A stretch of 64,000 nt of DNA, taken from Ichthyophis bannanicus (taxonomy: Eukaryota; Chordata; Amphibia; Gymnophiona; Ichthyophiidae). Positions 42,640-54,493 of this stretch are shown here, in pieces (within the stretch, counting starts at the first letter, position 1; the number at the start of each line of letters is the position of its first letter). The stretch spans positions 82,614,662-82,678,661 of the forward strand of contig CM066043.1 in assembly GCA_033557465.1 (NCBI GenBank). The letters are read 5' to 3'. The notes beneath the pieces are model-generated. The model was not told where the DNA came from. It did no database searches and was given only the letters and a program-made list of their open reading frames with translations. A program made the translations under genes and the position numbers.

Positions 42640-42714
42640 AACCTTCTTGATGTCATTCCATAACTCTTCTGGAACTCTATCATTTGTATCTAAAGCAGCA
42701 AATCAAATCAAATT

Positions 42715-44135
42715 ATCTCAGGCATAAAAATATGCACAGTGGTATGAGTGTGCGGACTTTTCCTGTAAGCGTTGAAGGATGAAGGGAGGGCAGAGTTGTG
42801 AAGTACGCACATTGATTATAAAATATGATAATCTATGCACGTACTTGTATACTGTACATGCTTACATTTAATCCTTCTTCTGAGCGGGCATAATGCCCAT
42901 GACCTCAGTGTAGCCATAGCTCGTGCTGGATTTGCACTCGTATCGTATAAAGACACACAGGACATGTTTAGTAAAGGACGCGCTGGTAGCACATGTCTGT
43001 GGCACAAAACTAGCGCGGAGGCTTGTGCTAGCTTTTGGGGGCATATTCAGCCATTCCTCTGGTAGCGCCCTGAGGTGGCGTTTTGTGCACCCATGCTAAC
43101 AGCAGCATTTGCAGTTCATATGTGCCAGTTTACCACTATTATTTTATAAAGACATATAGGAGTCTATGTATCTTCATAAAATAGGCTAACAGTAGGTGTC
43201 TTCTTACTCACTTAACCTAGGCAAACTGTTATCAAATTAACCACAACATGTAGTGAAGGGCCTGAGCAGATAATGTATTCAGGATGGCCGATGGTTCTAA
43301 TGGGCGACTCACTCTAGCAGACTGTTAATTCTGCCTGAGGTAATTTTGGTGAGCTTTGCAAGGGATGTGTGTTCTGTTGCAGAAATGTTACTTTTAGGGA
43401 GGCAACCATTTCAATTATAGAAAAAGGAGAATGTTAGCTGTTCCTAGTATTTGTTTGTTGCTGTGCAACATGCTTACATGAAACATTGTTAAAAGGTACT
43501 TGTATTTTGCAAAGCGATATTACATTTTAAATCCTTCTAGTTTTATTCCCTGGATACACCATCTGAAAAAAATCTCACTCTTTGGACCACTCTCATTCTC
43601 ACTCTTTGGGGCAGTAAATCTGACTCAATGTAACATGGAAATGTGCTAATCAATTGGGAGCACTGAAATTAAAAAAACAAAACAAAAACTATAGCCCAAC
43701 ATAAAGGTCATGGGACTAGTGGTCCGCTGTATTTCAACCTTCTGAGCTGCAAGGATGGGGATTTTTCATTTTGAGAGCCAAAATAAAAAATAAAAAATAA
43801 AAAAAAATCGCTATACATTTCACATGTAGCTCAGACTGCAGGAGAATGCAAGCAGCCTTTTGAGCAGCAAGAGGGGGATTTCCCACTGCCTCTTCTGCTT
43901 TTGTGTTGCAGATGAATCCCATGGCCTCTCAATAAAGTGGTTGTCTTCTTAGCCAGTGTATTCTGGGCTGCAGTAGCTATGAGTCAGCAGGTTGCTGCAG
44001 TACGTTGGTTACACGTGGGCTTATAGAATCACTTGCCTCGCTACATTTATCTTGTGAACCTTCCATTTAGAGATGTACCTGGCAATACACATACAATGAA
44101 AACAACCACTAACACCAAAACCATGAATTCCACTC
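42715..44135. other. Unassigned DNA with possible MITE remnants
   Basis: Parts such as TTATAAAATATGATAATC (42816) and TTTTATAAAGACATATAGG (43142) resemble the MITE family near 54092. An A-rich run lies at 43782-43807. No coding content that I can support. Confidence 0.35.
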
Positions 44136-46300
44136 TTTATTTATTATTTATTTATTAACATTTTTTATATACCGCACTATTCGTTATCAGCGCGGTTTAC
44201 ATGGAACAAGGAACCTCAGACAAGATACAAATATCTGGTTTTTACAGTTAACAGGAAAATCAACTTGGAAAACGGGATAACAGGAGTAACTATATACAAA
44301 ACAACTATTTACATAAAAGTTTTAGAGTATGAAAAATGCCATGTTAATCTGTTGAAGTAGTTTAATGTGCTGTTGAGACAGGAAAGTTTAAGTGTTTGGG
44401 ATGTAGTTATTGGTATTTGGATGTGATTGTGCTTCTCTGGGAAATATTTGAGGAATAGGTGATGTTTTAGGGCCTTCCTGAAGTGGCTGAGATCAGGGAT
44501 GGCCCTAATGTGTGATGGAAGGGTGTTCCAGAGTTTTGGGGCACATAGGCTGAAGGCTCTGCTCGATGTTGTGGAGTTGTATTTTATGACTTCTTTTGGT
44601 ACGATTAGCATATTTAGTTCCGTGGTTCTTCTTAGTCTGTTAGTTATGATTGGTTGTATCATCTCCGATAATGAGGAGGAGGCGAGACCTTTGTACGCTT
44701 TAAAGGCCAGGAGAAGTGTCTTGAAAGTGACTCTCGCTTGAATAGGGAGCCAGTGTAGCTGTTTTAGAAGGGGTGTTATATGGTCCCTTCTGGATGCTCC
44801 AAAGAGCACTCTCGCTGCACAGTTTAGGGCAAGTTGAAGAGGATTCAGGCTAGATTGAGGGAGCCCTTGCAGTATGGAATTTGCGTAATCGAAATGTGGA
44901 ATGATTAGAGCCTGGTAAACAGTACGGAAATCGTCTGGATCAATCAGTTGGCGGAGATGTCTGAGGGAGCGGATCTTGAAGTAAATTGCTCCGATTGTGT
45001 TGGATATGTGAGTCTTCATGTCAAGGTTTTGATCAAGGGTCACTCCTAGGTATCTGATATGGGGTTTTACTTGTAGTATGGCATCTTGAACCTCCAGGCA
45101 TGTAGGTGGTATGAAGTTCGAGTTCCTTGAGATAAAGAGAACCTCCGTTTTTTTATGTTGGATTCTGAGATTTTGTGTCAGTAGCCAGTTTGATATGGCG
45201 TTAAAGCAGTTGGTTAAGGGAGTGAGGTCCATCTTGTCTAAGCAGATCGGCATGTATAAACATGTCGTCGGCATATATCATACAATTGACATTAAAGGAT
45301 CTGATGATGTTACATATAGGTTGCATGTATATGTTAAATAGTAATGATGATAGAGAGGATCCTTGTGGGACCCCTTGTCCTTGATGAAACGGCTCTGATA
45401 TTGCCCCATCGGATCATACATGCTGCCATCTACCTGATAAGTATGAGTTACACCATTTGAGTGCTGTTCCACAGAGGCCCTTTTCTTGTAGACGGATGAT
45501 AAGAAGCTCATGACATACCGAATCGAAAGCAGCTGCAATGTCTAAAAAGATGAGTACGAATCCATTCCTGATATTGTCAATGCCGGAGTTTAGGTTATTG
45601 AGGAGGGTGGTAAGGAGCGTCTCGACACCATGTGATTCCCTGAAACCATGTTGGCATGTATCCAATGGAGCTACAGAGTCAATGTGATCTTGTAGCTGCC
45701 TGTAAACCACTTTTTCAATTATTTTTGCAAGCGTAGGTATGCTGGAAATAGGTCTGTATGAGTCTGCTTTTTGTGGATCCAACTTGCTGTTTTTTAGTAA
45801 AGGTCTGATGGAGGTCTGTTTGAGAGCAGTAGGGAATGAGCCGGTGTCAAATGATAGTCTTATAATCTTGGATATTGTCGGAGCGAGATCGTTGCAGAGA
45901 TCCTTTATCCAGAAGGCTGGGCAGGGATCGGTGTGTGCTGTGGAGGTATTGAGAGTTGCGATAATGTTTTGAATCAGTTTCAATGAGGGAGTGGGGAAGG
46001 ACATTAAAGGTGTCGAGTGCCCTTGAATTGTAGTGGGGGAGGGTATTACAATTTTATTTGTCCTGCACATCTTGGATTGTATGTGAGCAGCAAATTCTTG
46101 CGGGCTGATTTCGCACTGGTGTTCGGGTGAAGGTTCCTTGGCTAATCTCTTGACTAAACTAAACAGGTCATGAGGTTTATTTAGAGCACATCTCAAGGTG
46201 TCTGTGTGGTACTGCTTCATCTTTTCAGCGATGGACTTGCGGTGAGTGGCAAGATGCTGCATGTAAGCAGTCTGACTGCTACTAGTGTGTGCTCTCCGCC
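44136..46300 (-). mobile_element. L2-like LINE, 5'-truncated, second copy
   Basis: Tail with TATATACCGCACTATTCG and CAGCGCGGTTTACATG plus TTTA repeats at 44136-44200. Homologous to the copy at 6501-8712 over its whole length, and truncated near 46300. Confidence 0.87.
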
Positions 46301-46352
46301 ATGATGATGCAAAAACTTTTAAATTCCAGAAATGAATCCCCTCTGTGCACAA
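44309..46352 (-). pseudogene. L2-like reverse transcriptase, broken
   Basis: Frame 46352-45414 holds YRPISSIPTLAKIIEK, FLDIAAAFDSVCHE and SGRWQHV, ending at a TGA where the first copy has an Arg codon, a likely CpG decay. Reading continues in frame through GVPQGSSLSSLLFNIYMQ to the YADD box near 45262, where a frameshift leads into 45274-44309 (HKKTEVLFISRN, IRYLGVTLDQNL, LHWLPIQARV, LWNTLPSHIRAI). Apart from one stop and one frameshift it is well preserved. The first 15 or so residues of the frame are flanking DNA. Confidence 0.85.
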
Positions 46353-47330
46353 AGCAGGAAGTTATTTAATAGAAATGATAGCTATTTGTTTATTGAACCT
46401 GCTCTATGTCTATGTTATACCATCATGGCATTTACATTACCTCTAGTAAACCTTCATGCTTTCAAGAGAATAGATTAAAGCATCTTAAACCACGGATGAC
46501 AGCAGTAAAAAAAAAAAAACATTTCAAAAAAGCATAGCATAGATATTTGTTCATGCAACAGGAAGCATTTTAAAAGTATGCTTTCCTAAGTGGATGCCTT
46601 GTATGATGAATCTTAGTGTCACACAGGAACACAAGCATAATATTTCCTGCAGGATGAGCCCGAGAAGGTAGTGATTTGATGAGCTGAAAACTGCCTGGTT
46701 ATATGACAAATTGAAGGAGAAGTGGAAGGCTGGATATCCAGTCAGATCACTGTTTGTAATGACGCTGGCCGCTGGCCACTTCCCCTCCCCCCCCCCCCCC
46801 CCCCCCGACACAAGAAGATGGCAGCCTCTCTTTAAATATTCAACAAATAAGACAAAAGCAGACAAGGGCTAACAACCCCTGCCAGGGCTGATGTAACCAT
46901 ATGAGGTGCCATAGGCGAACCTCCTCCCTGGCACCACCCCTGCTCCAGCCCAGCAACCACTGCCACTGCTCTCTGAGATGTGCAGCGGCAACACGCGCGC
47001 TCCGATTCCATTTCACGTTAAAGGAAGTGTAATCGGAGGGGGAGCAGAAGTGTGAATGGCACTGCAGTGCCTTTTGAAAAGTACTGCGGATGCTGCATGT
47101 CCCGGAGAGGGACAGCAAAACCACTAGGGCTCTAGGCAACTGCCTAGTTTGCCTAATAATTGTGATGGCCTTGACCCCTACTATCACTAAGCTTCTGTAG
47201 TAGCTGCTATTTTCATAATGTTGTTTCTGCTCAATTTTCAGGGATAATAAGGAGCCTATTTTCTTTAATGGCAACCGTGGTATATATTCAGCACCTCTAT
47301 ACAGTTTTAAATAGTAGCACTGAATCAATG
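46301..47330. other. Unassigned DNA with C20 tract
   Basis: Includes a run of 20 C at 46787-46806. The segment 46883-47165 has loosely inverted ends (GCCATAGGCGAAC and its partner near GCCTAGTTTGCC) and may be a MITE. Confidence 0.35.
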
Positions 47331-47664
47331 TATAAGGCAGTCACTGCCACCAGCTACACATATACATGTGTTTATGCTTTGGAAATGTGGAACAAGTCGA
47401 CCTTCAGTTATTGCCGGAACGGGTAGGAGTGGGGTACAAGCAGATCAGTCAAGTACTTCATGCTGCATGGTTAAAACTGCAGTTGCCTGCCAATTACAGA
47501 CTTATTTGGAGAACAAAACCTTATGAATGGTTGTCCAGGCATTAGTACAAGGGACTTTGGATTACTGCAATGTGCTATACTGTATGTAGGGATGTCACAG
47601 AAGGTTATGCAGCAGTTACAGGTAATACAAAACACTGCGGTGCGGCTTCTGATGGGAACAAGAA
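47331..47664 (+). pseudogene. L2-like RT C-terminal fragment (continues at 48623)
   Basis: Codons near 47528-47662 read QALVQGTLDYCNVLYC and QLQVIQNTAVRLLMGT, a different L2-type subfamily from the copy at 6501. Broken by the CR1 insertion at 47665; 48623-48960 continues with LHWLPVQTH and a decayed LWN..LP region. Confidence 0.68.
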
Positions 47665-48622
47665 GTTGTTAAAACCCAAGAGGATTATGGAAAATTGCAA
47701 GAGGATCTTGATAAATTGGAAGACTGGGCATCAAAGTGGCAGATGAAATTTAACATGGACAAGTGCAAAGTTATGCACCTAGGGAAGAACAACCCAAACT
47801 ATGGTTGCACGATGCAAGGTTCCACATTAGGAACCACCACCCAGGAAAAAGATTTAGGCGTCATTGTAGATAACATGTTAAAACCCTCGGCCCAGTGTGC
47901 AGCAGCTGCCAAAAGAGTAACTAGAATGCTAGGTATCATAAGGAAAGGAATGGAAAATAAAACAAAAGATATTATAATGCCTCTATATCGTTCCATGGTG
48001 AGACTGCACCTTGAATATTGTGTGCAATTCTGGTCGCTGTATCTTAAAAAGGATATAGCGTTATTAGAAAAGGTTCAGAGAAGAGCCACCAAAATGGTAA
48101 AGGGGCTGGAAGGATACGCCTATGAAGAAAGGCTAAAAAGGTTAGGGCTCTTTAACCTGGAAAAGAGATGCTGAGGGGAGATATGATAGAAGTCTATAAA
48201 TTAATGAACAGAGTGGAACGGGTAAACCTAGATCGACTGTTTATGTTATCAGAATATAGAAAGACTAGGGAGCATGCAATAAAGCTACAGGGTAAACTAT
48301 TTAAGACTAATAAGAGAAAATATTTTTTCACTGAATGTGTAATCAAACTCTGGAATTTGTTACCGGAGGATGTAGTAAAGGCTGTTAGTGTAGCTGGGTT
48401 TAAAAAAGGTTTGGACAAGTTCTTGGAGGAAAGGTCCATAAACCATTATTAAGAAGGGACCCAGGATATCAATGTTTGACCCAGTACAAGCATTGTGGAA
48501 CCTGTGTCTTTTGGGGAAACTGCTAGGTGTGTATGACCTAGATTGGCCACTGTTGGAAACAGGATACTGGGCTTGATGGACCTTGGTCTGACCCAGTATG
48601 GCATATCTTATGTTCTTATGTG
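47665..48622 (+). mobile_element. CR1-like LINE, 5'-truncated
   Basis: Starts at GTTAAAACCCAAGAGG and runs to the CR1 3' end with CTTGATGGACCTTGGTCTGA and CTTATGTTCTTATG. It lies inside an L2 fragment. This is the copy used to place the break in 1-5985. Confidence 0.87.
47695..48452 (+). pseudogene. CR1 reverse transcriptase C-terminal region
   Basis: Frame 47695-48174 (DKLEDWASKWQMKFNMDKCK, TTQEKDLGVIVDN, GMENKTKDIIMPLYRSM, LEYCVQFWS) and, after a one-base shift near 48170, 48168-48452 (RGDMIEVYKLMNRVERVNLD, KRKYFFTECVIKLWN, FKKGLDKFLEERS). Complete to the natural end of ORF2; the RT catalytic domain is absent because of 5' truncation. Confidence 0.83.
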
Positions 48623-48960
48623 GGGCAGTGCGCGCCCTTTGTTGGTCCATTTACACTGGCTACCAGTTCAGACGCATTGTTCGTTATTGATTTCCAGGTT
48701 CTGATTGACTCACATCACGAGAATGTATGGGATTTGTTGCAATGATATGGTCCTCCTAGACCGTTACATTCCTCGCAGGGGCAGTTATTGGTGGTCTCTC
48801 GTCTGCAGATGGTTCGTAAGATGCATTGGCGGACGCATGGCTTCCGGGTGGTGACCACTGAAATGTGGAATGAATTACCTTTGAAGCTTCATGCATAGTT
48901 TAGCTTGTTGCATTTTAGAAAATCACTGAAACATTTTTTATTTCCACAGCAGTGAAGGAT
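48623..48960 (+). pseudogene. L2-like RT C-terminal fragment, second part
   Basis: Follows the CR1 insertion. Codons for VHLHWLPVQT, then scattered matches to the L2 C-terminal region (decayed TEMWNELPLKL-like and FRKSLKHFLF-like stretches). Heavily mutated. Confidence 0.6.
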
Positions 48961-49058
48961 TAGATATTGGGAGGTGGATGATATTACCTTACTGTGTTAC
49001 TTTTATTTCTGTATTTTACTTAATGTACACCCTTCTGATTTACTATGGTCAGAAAGCA

Positions 49059-49230
49059 CAGTTACTTACCTGTAACAGGTGATCTCTGGGAACAGCAGAA
49101 ATAAATCTTCACATATGGGTACGTCGGTACTGACGGAGCCTGCGCGGGAACGCTCCCCAGCGTCTAAAAAGAAAGCTTTTGGGAGCATCCCATGCGCATG
49201 CGCGCTGCCTTCCCGCCCATTTACTTACCT
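49059..49230 (-). repeat. DIRS left inverted terminal repeat
   Basis: Matches the complement of 53880-54037 (shared CATATGGGTAC, GACGGAGCCTGCGCGGGAAC and AAAGAAAGCTTTTGGGAGCA). The first ~22 bases (AGTTACTTACCTGTAACAGG) extend beyond the other arm. Confidence 0.85.
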
Positions 49231-49339
49231 CTCATCAGTTGGGTTTGTAGCTGAGACCGAAGGAGGGAAGTAGACAAATTAGAGAGAAAAAAGAGAGAGA
49301 GAGAAAACAACTCCTAGGGGAGGTGGGTGGGTTGTGAAG

Positions 49340-49428
49340 ACTTATTCCTGCTGTTCCCAGAGATCACCTGTTACAGGTAAGTAACTATGCTATCTCCAGG
49401 AACAAGCAGGAATGAGTCTTCACATATG
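49340..49428 (-). repeat. DIRS internal complementary region
   Basis: The complement of the left terminus (CCCAGAGATCACCTGTTACA..) is followed directly by the complement of the right terminus (CTATCTCCAGGAACAAGCAG..), the joined-ends hallmark of DIRS. Confidence 0.83.
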
Positions 49429-49820
49429 GGGACTCCCAAGCTAAGATGCCTGGAGGAGGCCCCAGCATGTTGCAAATTCAAAGATGGGCCATGCTTATCC
49501 CTCAAAACCTCAGGCATCCAAGGGATGGAAGGTAGGAGTTGAACTAGAAAAGAAAAAAGTGGTGCTGTGGAACAGCTTGACTAAACAAGGCATCCAGAGG
49601 GGAGTCCCTGTGTAAATCATAAATATTAGAAAAATATTGAGTCCCAATTTTCTAATGTGGATCTCACTCAAAAATATTGCAAAAATACTTGTTGAGGGTA
49701 ATATGGGTCTGTGGTTGAGAGCCAGTACATTATCCTCAAAGAAATTCCCTCAACGTGAAATGGAGGGAAAAAAATAAATTTTGCAATACAGGAAGAGATG
49801 AGAAGCCCTCATGGCCAGAA

Positions 49821-50641
49821 CTAACCCCAGAAGAAGTACTGGGGAAGTTCAATGAGGTTGGACTTTTGAGAAATAGCTAAAGCTTCTGTAAAGTCCAAAA
49901 AATTGAACTTCTTGTCCTTGGAGCAGAATAAGGTCCTAGGAAAGAGTGGAGATAATCTGACTGGTTTGGATGAAAAGGCAGAAATACCCTTTGCAGAAAA
50001 AAGGGGATAGGTCCTTAAGACCCCCTTTATTCCAATGAAAGACAAAGACATTTGTACTAGGCGTTGAGCCTCCAACTTCTTGAAGATCAGTAAAAGTCTT
50101 TCATAAGTGATGTCACTTATGATGATGACCTTACATGTAGAGCTTCAGATGTGACATAACCTAAAAGGTAACGGTAAAAGAAGGTATTTCCTAATTTAAC
50201 ATAGAAATTGGTTGTCCATTTAGTTTTATGGTATGCTGGGGCAGCATTAATATGGACAGTAAAGAAATCTTTCAAAGTCAGATGTTGTATAGAGATTGAC
50301 GCAATAACAAGAAGGATTAAGACCTACTTGAGAATATTGATGGAGAATCTCTGTCTGGTTAAATATAGAAGAACTATAGAGAAAGTTTCGTGGAAACTGG
50401 TATTATGTTCTTCACTTACAGGGATAGGACTAGACTTCTTGAAAAGATCTAGCCCCTGAAATAACCAGGTCTCGAGACGTATGTGAATGAGTGCAGAGGA
50501 GATCCTTAGTCTTAAGACAGCAAGTCTGGATCCTTCAATAATTTCAAATAGTAGCTGGAGAAAAAGACACAATATAAGGGGATACCATGTTTGCCTCTTT
50601 ATGAGGGCAATATGAGTATCATGCGTTCTCTTGTTCAGCAT
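49821..50641 (-). pseudogene. DIRS tyrosine recombinase remnants
   Basis: Frame 50641-50324 (RISSALIHIRLETWLFQGLD, SSPIPVSEEHN, YLTRQRFSINI) resembles the DIRS recombinase core-binding region, and 50075-49821 (VLRTYPLFSAKGISAFSS, TEALAISQKS) lines up with the VVLHTQPKFLPKV segment of the copy at 27561. Near 49610 a DSPLDALFSQAV-like end also matches. No intact HxxR box found. Confidence 0.6.
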
Positions 50642-51773
50642 AAGCTACCATGAAGTATAGGAAATTAGAAGGAAAGTAGTGAATAAGGACAAACTGCAGT
50701 GAAAAAAATGCATCCCTGTTGTGGAAGTTCCAGAGAGATGTGGAACAAACCAGGGAATTATGCAATTTTCTACGCTTTCACGTGATCTAAACCCTGGTTA
50801 CCTTTTCTTAAAAGGAAATTTTAAGGAATATGGTAAGAGTAGGAAAAAAACAGTCATGTAGGAGCATGACTGGTAGAGTCTACCAGCTGAAGCCCTTCTT
50901 AACTATCTGGCCGCTACCTATTAGGAGTAGCTCTGAGGCTCTCTGGCAAAGGCCCACAGTTGCAGAGCTTTGGTGCAGAATTGCAGAGAGCCTGTTGTAG
51001 GTTGCTTAGATCTGGCTGTTGAATTGCCAGTGTGCAACCTAATCTATTCTGTTGGAGCCAAAGAGAATGGAAGGTGGCTAAGAATAGTAGACAGGCCTGA
51101 TGCCTGCAACAAAAAATAGGTCCAAATGAGTTCTGGAATTATCTGTTATTAAGGCAGCATAAAAAGTTAGGTCCTATAGATTGGAGAGGACCGACAGACA
51201 TAATTTGGAGTAGTGATACCCAACTTCTGTCCGTAAAGCTGCCTTAAAAAAAAAAATCTGAGAAGAAGATGAACCGCAAAGGGGGAGAAAACTCTGTATG
51301 GAAACTACTTACTGGAGTAGGTATTGAAGAAATCCTATGGCTTAGAGAATAAGCCCTCCAGTTGATTAGTAGTACTCTTAGAGACTGAATATCTGGGCTA
51401 AGAGGGATAGAAAATAATACAGAGTTGAGAAAACTTACAATTTGGTAAGTCTTTAAGAGATAGGGTCCCCTTGCAGTTAAAAGTATGAGATATCCTCATA
51501 CAGGAAACTGACAAGGTGAAGGGTATAGCTCACCCTGTTGTTAGTTGTTAGTCCTCCTTTTGTTTTAAAAGGAGAAACCTGTTATCTCTGGGGTATGATA
51601 GTCCTTAATAGCTCTTAGAGCTAGAAGGATAGATTTCTCTTGTAGCAAGAGATTCATGCCCAGAGTCGAGGATTGAGTCAATGTATGACTGATATCTCAG
51701 CATGGATGAGATGAATTTTAGATGCTTCTGTTGAAAAGAAGTAGGCTCAAAAGTTCTGGAGGTGAATAAAATA

Positions 51774-53685
51774 TCAGAAACCCTGCGATTGCTGGGTTTG
51801 CTGAGCCTGTTGAGGTTTTGATTCTCTTAGCCTGGTGTGATGTTGCCCATCTTTGGAAACATCTGCATAATGGGTAGAAGATGGATAAAACTTTTTTCCC
51901 CTAGGGGAATAAAGCTTTTTAGGATTTTTTTTATTAGCTGGGAAAGAGGAAAGTTTTGACAATCCTCTGAAAGCAACAGCCTCAGTGCTTAACTGATTAG
52001 CTTGAAATAAAGCCTCCTTGTTGAAGAGATTTTCACCAGTAGAAGGAGTATTTCCCAGCCTTTCCTGAACCCATCTGTCCAAGTCTGAAGCTTGGAGCCA
52101 GGCTATACGTCGTGCTCCTATGGCTATAGCAGAGGTTCTGCTAATAGACTCAAAACAGTCCAGGGAAGCACGATTAAGGAACCTAGAGATATTTTGAGCA
52201 TGATTAACTAATAAGAAACAGTCTGCTCTTTTATGCTCTGGAAGAAAATGGTTCAAAAACTAAGTTCTTTGTGACCTCTTCAAGAGATAATCCCATATAG
52301 AAAATAATTCTTGCTGAAAGCATGGATGCCTGGAAGCATCGACGTCTAAAGGTATCTAAAGTCCTAGACTCACAACCTGGCGGATAAGAAGAGTGCTTCT
52401 TTGCACTCTTAATACACCTCATTGCTGATTCTACAACAATAGAATGATGAGGAAGTTGAGTCTTTTGAAAACCTGGAGAAGGTGGCACCTTGTACATAGT
52501 GTCAAGCGTCTTGGAATGTGGGGATACCGTTAAAGGAGTTTCCCACATTCTTAATTCTTATCATGAAAGGCGGTATATAAGGAATGTTAAATAAAATAAA
52601 TAAATAAATAGTAGTAGATCTTGTAAGATCTGATGCAAAAGAAGCATGATCACCTTCTTTGGAATCCAGGGGAATTGCAGTGTCTCTGAATCCCCCGGTA
52701 GGGATTCTTTACCAGGTATAGAAATGGCAAGTAACTTTGCCATATCAAGCAGAAAAGCTTGAAAAGAAATCTCCCCCGAGGAGGACCCTCTAAAATGAGG
52801 GGTAAAGGCTAGACTTGTTTAAAAATCAGCCTTAGTACCGATGGATTCATCCCAGTCATCGGGATCGAAAGACTTGAAAGGATGAAGCATCGGATTTTCT
52901 TTAAAGTGATGTCTTCGGTACCGCCCGAGGTCGGTACCGAGATGAGTCGGTACCGAATCCTCCATGCTAGAGATCGATTCCAGGCTCGGCATCGAAGGAA
53001 GTGAGTCTGTCAAAGCAAGCATGGACGGTACCAACACCGATGCCGATGTCGGTACCGGTACCAGTACCGAAGCCGATACCGATACTCGAGGAACGGTCTG
53101 CAGCAACTCTAGCGGTACTGAAGTAGCCGAGAGTGCTAGACTACGTTCATCGGTGAGGAGTGTTTCATTCATCACCATAGCCGATGCCGGGGTGTCGGTA
53201 CCGCTCGAAGCGGCCACAACCACCGAGCATGGCCCAGGTATGTTCATCGAGGTAAGAACCCCGGGAACAACCTGGAGCCCCATTAATGCTTTGGAGCCCG
53301 AAGACTCCTGCCGGGGCTTTATTGCCAAGATGTCCTCGAGGGCAAGGCCGGAGCCATCTCGATGCTGAGAAGGAGATCTACCACTCGAGGACTGGCTAGT
53401 CTTTACAGACTTTTGTTTGGTTACCTGATCCTGTGAAGAAGAAGATATTCTAGCTGGTGACATCGAGTGCGATGTGAACCGGGTATCGAGTTGTGCTCGA
53501 TTCTGAAGACTTCTTCTGTTTGAGCTCCAGCAGAAGAGACACTCCAGAGGGCAATGGTCAGGACCTAAACATTTTAGACACCAAGTATGAGTGTCTGAAA
53601 ATATATCTGTACCGCCACACTTTGAGCATTTCTTAAGGATAGTGGCTGGCCTTTCCATAATGGAAAGATAGAGGCCTAGTGGCAT
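51774..53685 (-). pseudogene. DIRS gag-like protein
   Basis: Frame 53685-52819 begins with MERPATILKKCSKCGG and CLKCLGPDHCPLECLFC, a Cys/His module like that of the first DIRS composite. A low-complexity Ser/Val/Pro-rich stretch follows (VSASVLVPVPTSASVLVP) caused by GGTACCGA-type repeats. Frames 52548-52231 and 52256-51774 continue (LDTMYKVPPSPGFQKTQLPH; ARRIAWLQASDLDRWVQERL). Frameshifts and a TAAA-rich insertion near 52590-52610 break it. Confidence 0.72.
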
Positions 53686-53879
53686 AGAAACCGTCAGGCA
53701 CTAAACAGGAAAAAATTTCTAAGAAAAGAAGAAATTCTTCAGAAAAAAGAAAGAAAAGCACCGGCGGTACCGGTGGCATCGAGGGAAGGCAGACGCGACC
53801 ACAAAAAACTAAAAATAAAAAGAAGAATTTTCTGCGGTGACAGGAATACGTCCTGCCGGCTCCGCGGAAAACGGAAAAC

Positions 53880-54037
53880 TGATGAGAGGGAAGTAAATGG
53901 GCAGGAAGGCAGCGCGCATGCACGTGGGATGCTCCCAAAAGCTTTCTTTTTGGATGCTGGAGAGCGTTCCCGCGCAGGCTCCGTCGGTACCGATGTACCC
54001 ATATGTGAAGACTCATTCCTGCTTGTTCCTGGAGATA
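53880..54037 (+). repeat. DIRS right inverted terminal repeat
   Basis: Inverted partner of the left repeat, ending at CTTGTTCCTGGAGATAG. Confidence 0.85.
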
Positions 54038-54091
54038 GTGGTATAAATCTTTATAAATAAATACAATATTGTAATGATGTCCAGTGACTAT

Positions 54092-54490
54092 GGAGGTAAT
54101 TTTATAAAATCATTCCCACGTATATGTGGACATGTGTGCATAAAGGGCTTCCTATAAAATATCGACTAGCATAAAAGTATGCACTTTCACATGTTGTGTA
54201 TTTTGCCAGTAGGTGTGCACATGGGTGGAGTTTGGGTGGAGCATGCAAATACATACATAGATTGCCATATTTTATACTCTATTTGCATACTGAAAAATTA
54301 TAGGCAAGGGCATTTGCACCCAAATTAAGGCAAGTGTAAATGTCTGCACCTGGAATGTAAGCATGTGTTATGCCACTTAGCTTGTGTGTTTTATGAAGAT
54401 ACATAGCCGTCTATGTGTTTTATAAAATTGCATCTAGGTAGGTACCTACTTTCACGCTGAAAGGAGGCTCCCCTTTATAAAATTACCCTC
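54092..54490. repeat. MITE with inverted ends, first copy
   Basis: Ends GGAGGTAATTTTATAAAAT (54092) and its near complement CTTTATAAAATTACCCTC (54473-54490). No coding content. Confidence 0.6.
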
Positions 54491-54493
54491 TTT

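Larger units (their letters stand above)
40654..42706 (-). mobile_element. BovB-like LINE, 5'-truncated, 8-bp target duplication
   Basis: Complement of the copy at 3386-5665, starting at the TTGTTGTTAAGTGCCGTCGAG tail. Flanked by ATCAAATT at 40646-40653 and 42707-42714. It is 5'-truncated before the RT. It contains a foreign 42-nt patch at 41698-41739. Confidence 0.88.
49059..54037 (-). mobile_element. DIRS retrotransposon with both terminal repeats, internally deleted
   Basis: Inverted terminal repeats at 49059-49230 and about 53880-54037, and an internal complementary region at 49340-49428. Gag-like frames at 53685-51774 and recombinase remnants at 50641-49600. Only about 1.1 kb separates gag from recombinase, too little for RT plus RNase H, and I see no YLDD box there, so pol seems deleted or very decayed. 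No clear target duplication, as expected for tyrosine-recombinase elements. Confidence 0.8.

Noticed and set aside
46787..46806. C20 homopolymer as a regulatory element
   Set aside because: A simple homopolymer without context; length may also be a sequencing artefact.
52819..53685. A Ser/Val-rich mucin-like host protein
   Set aside because: The low complexity comes from GGTACCGA repeats, and the N-terminal Cys module and flanks identify DIRS gag.
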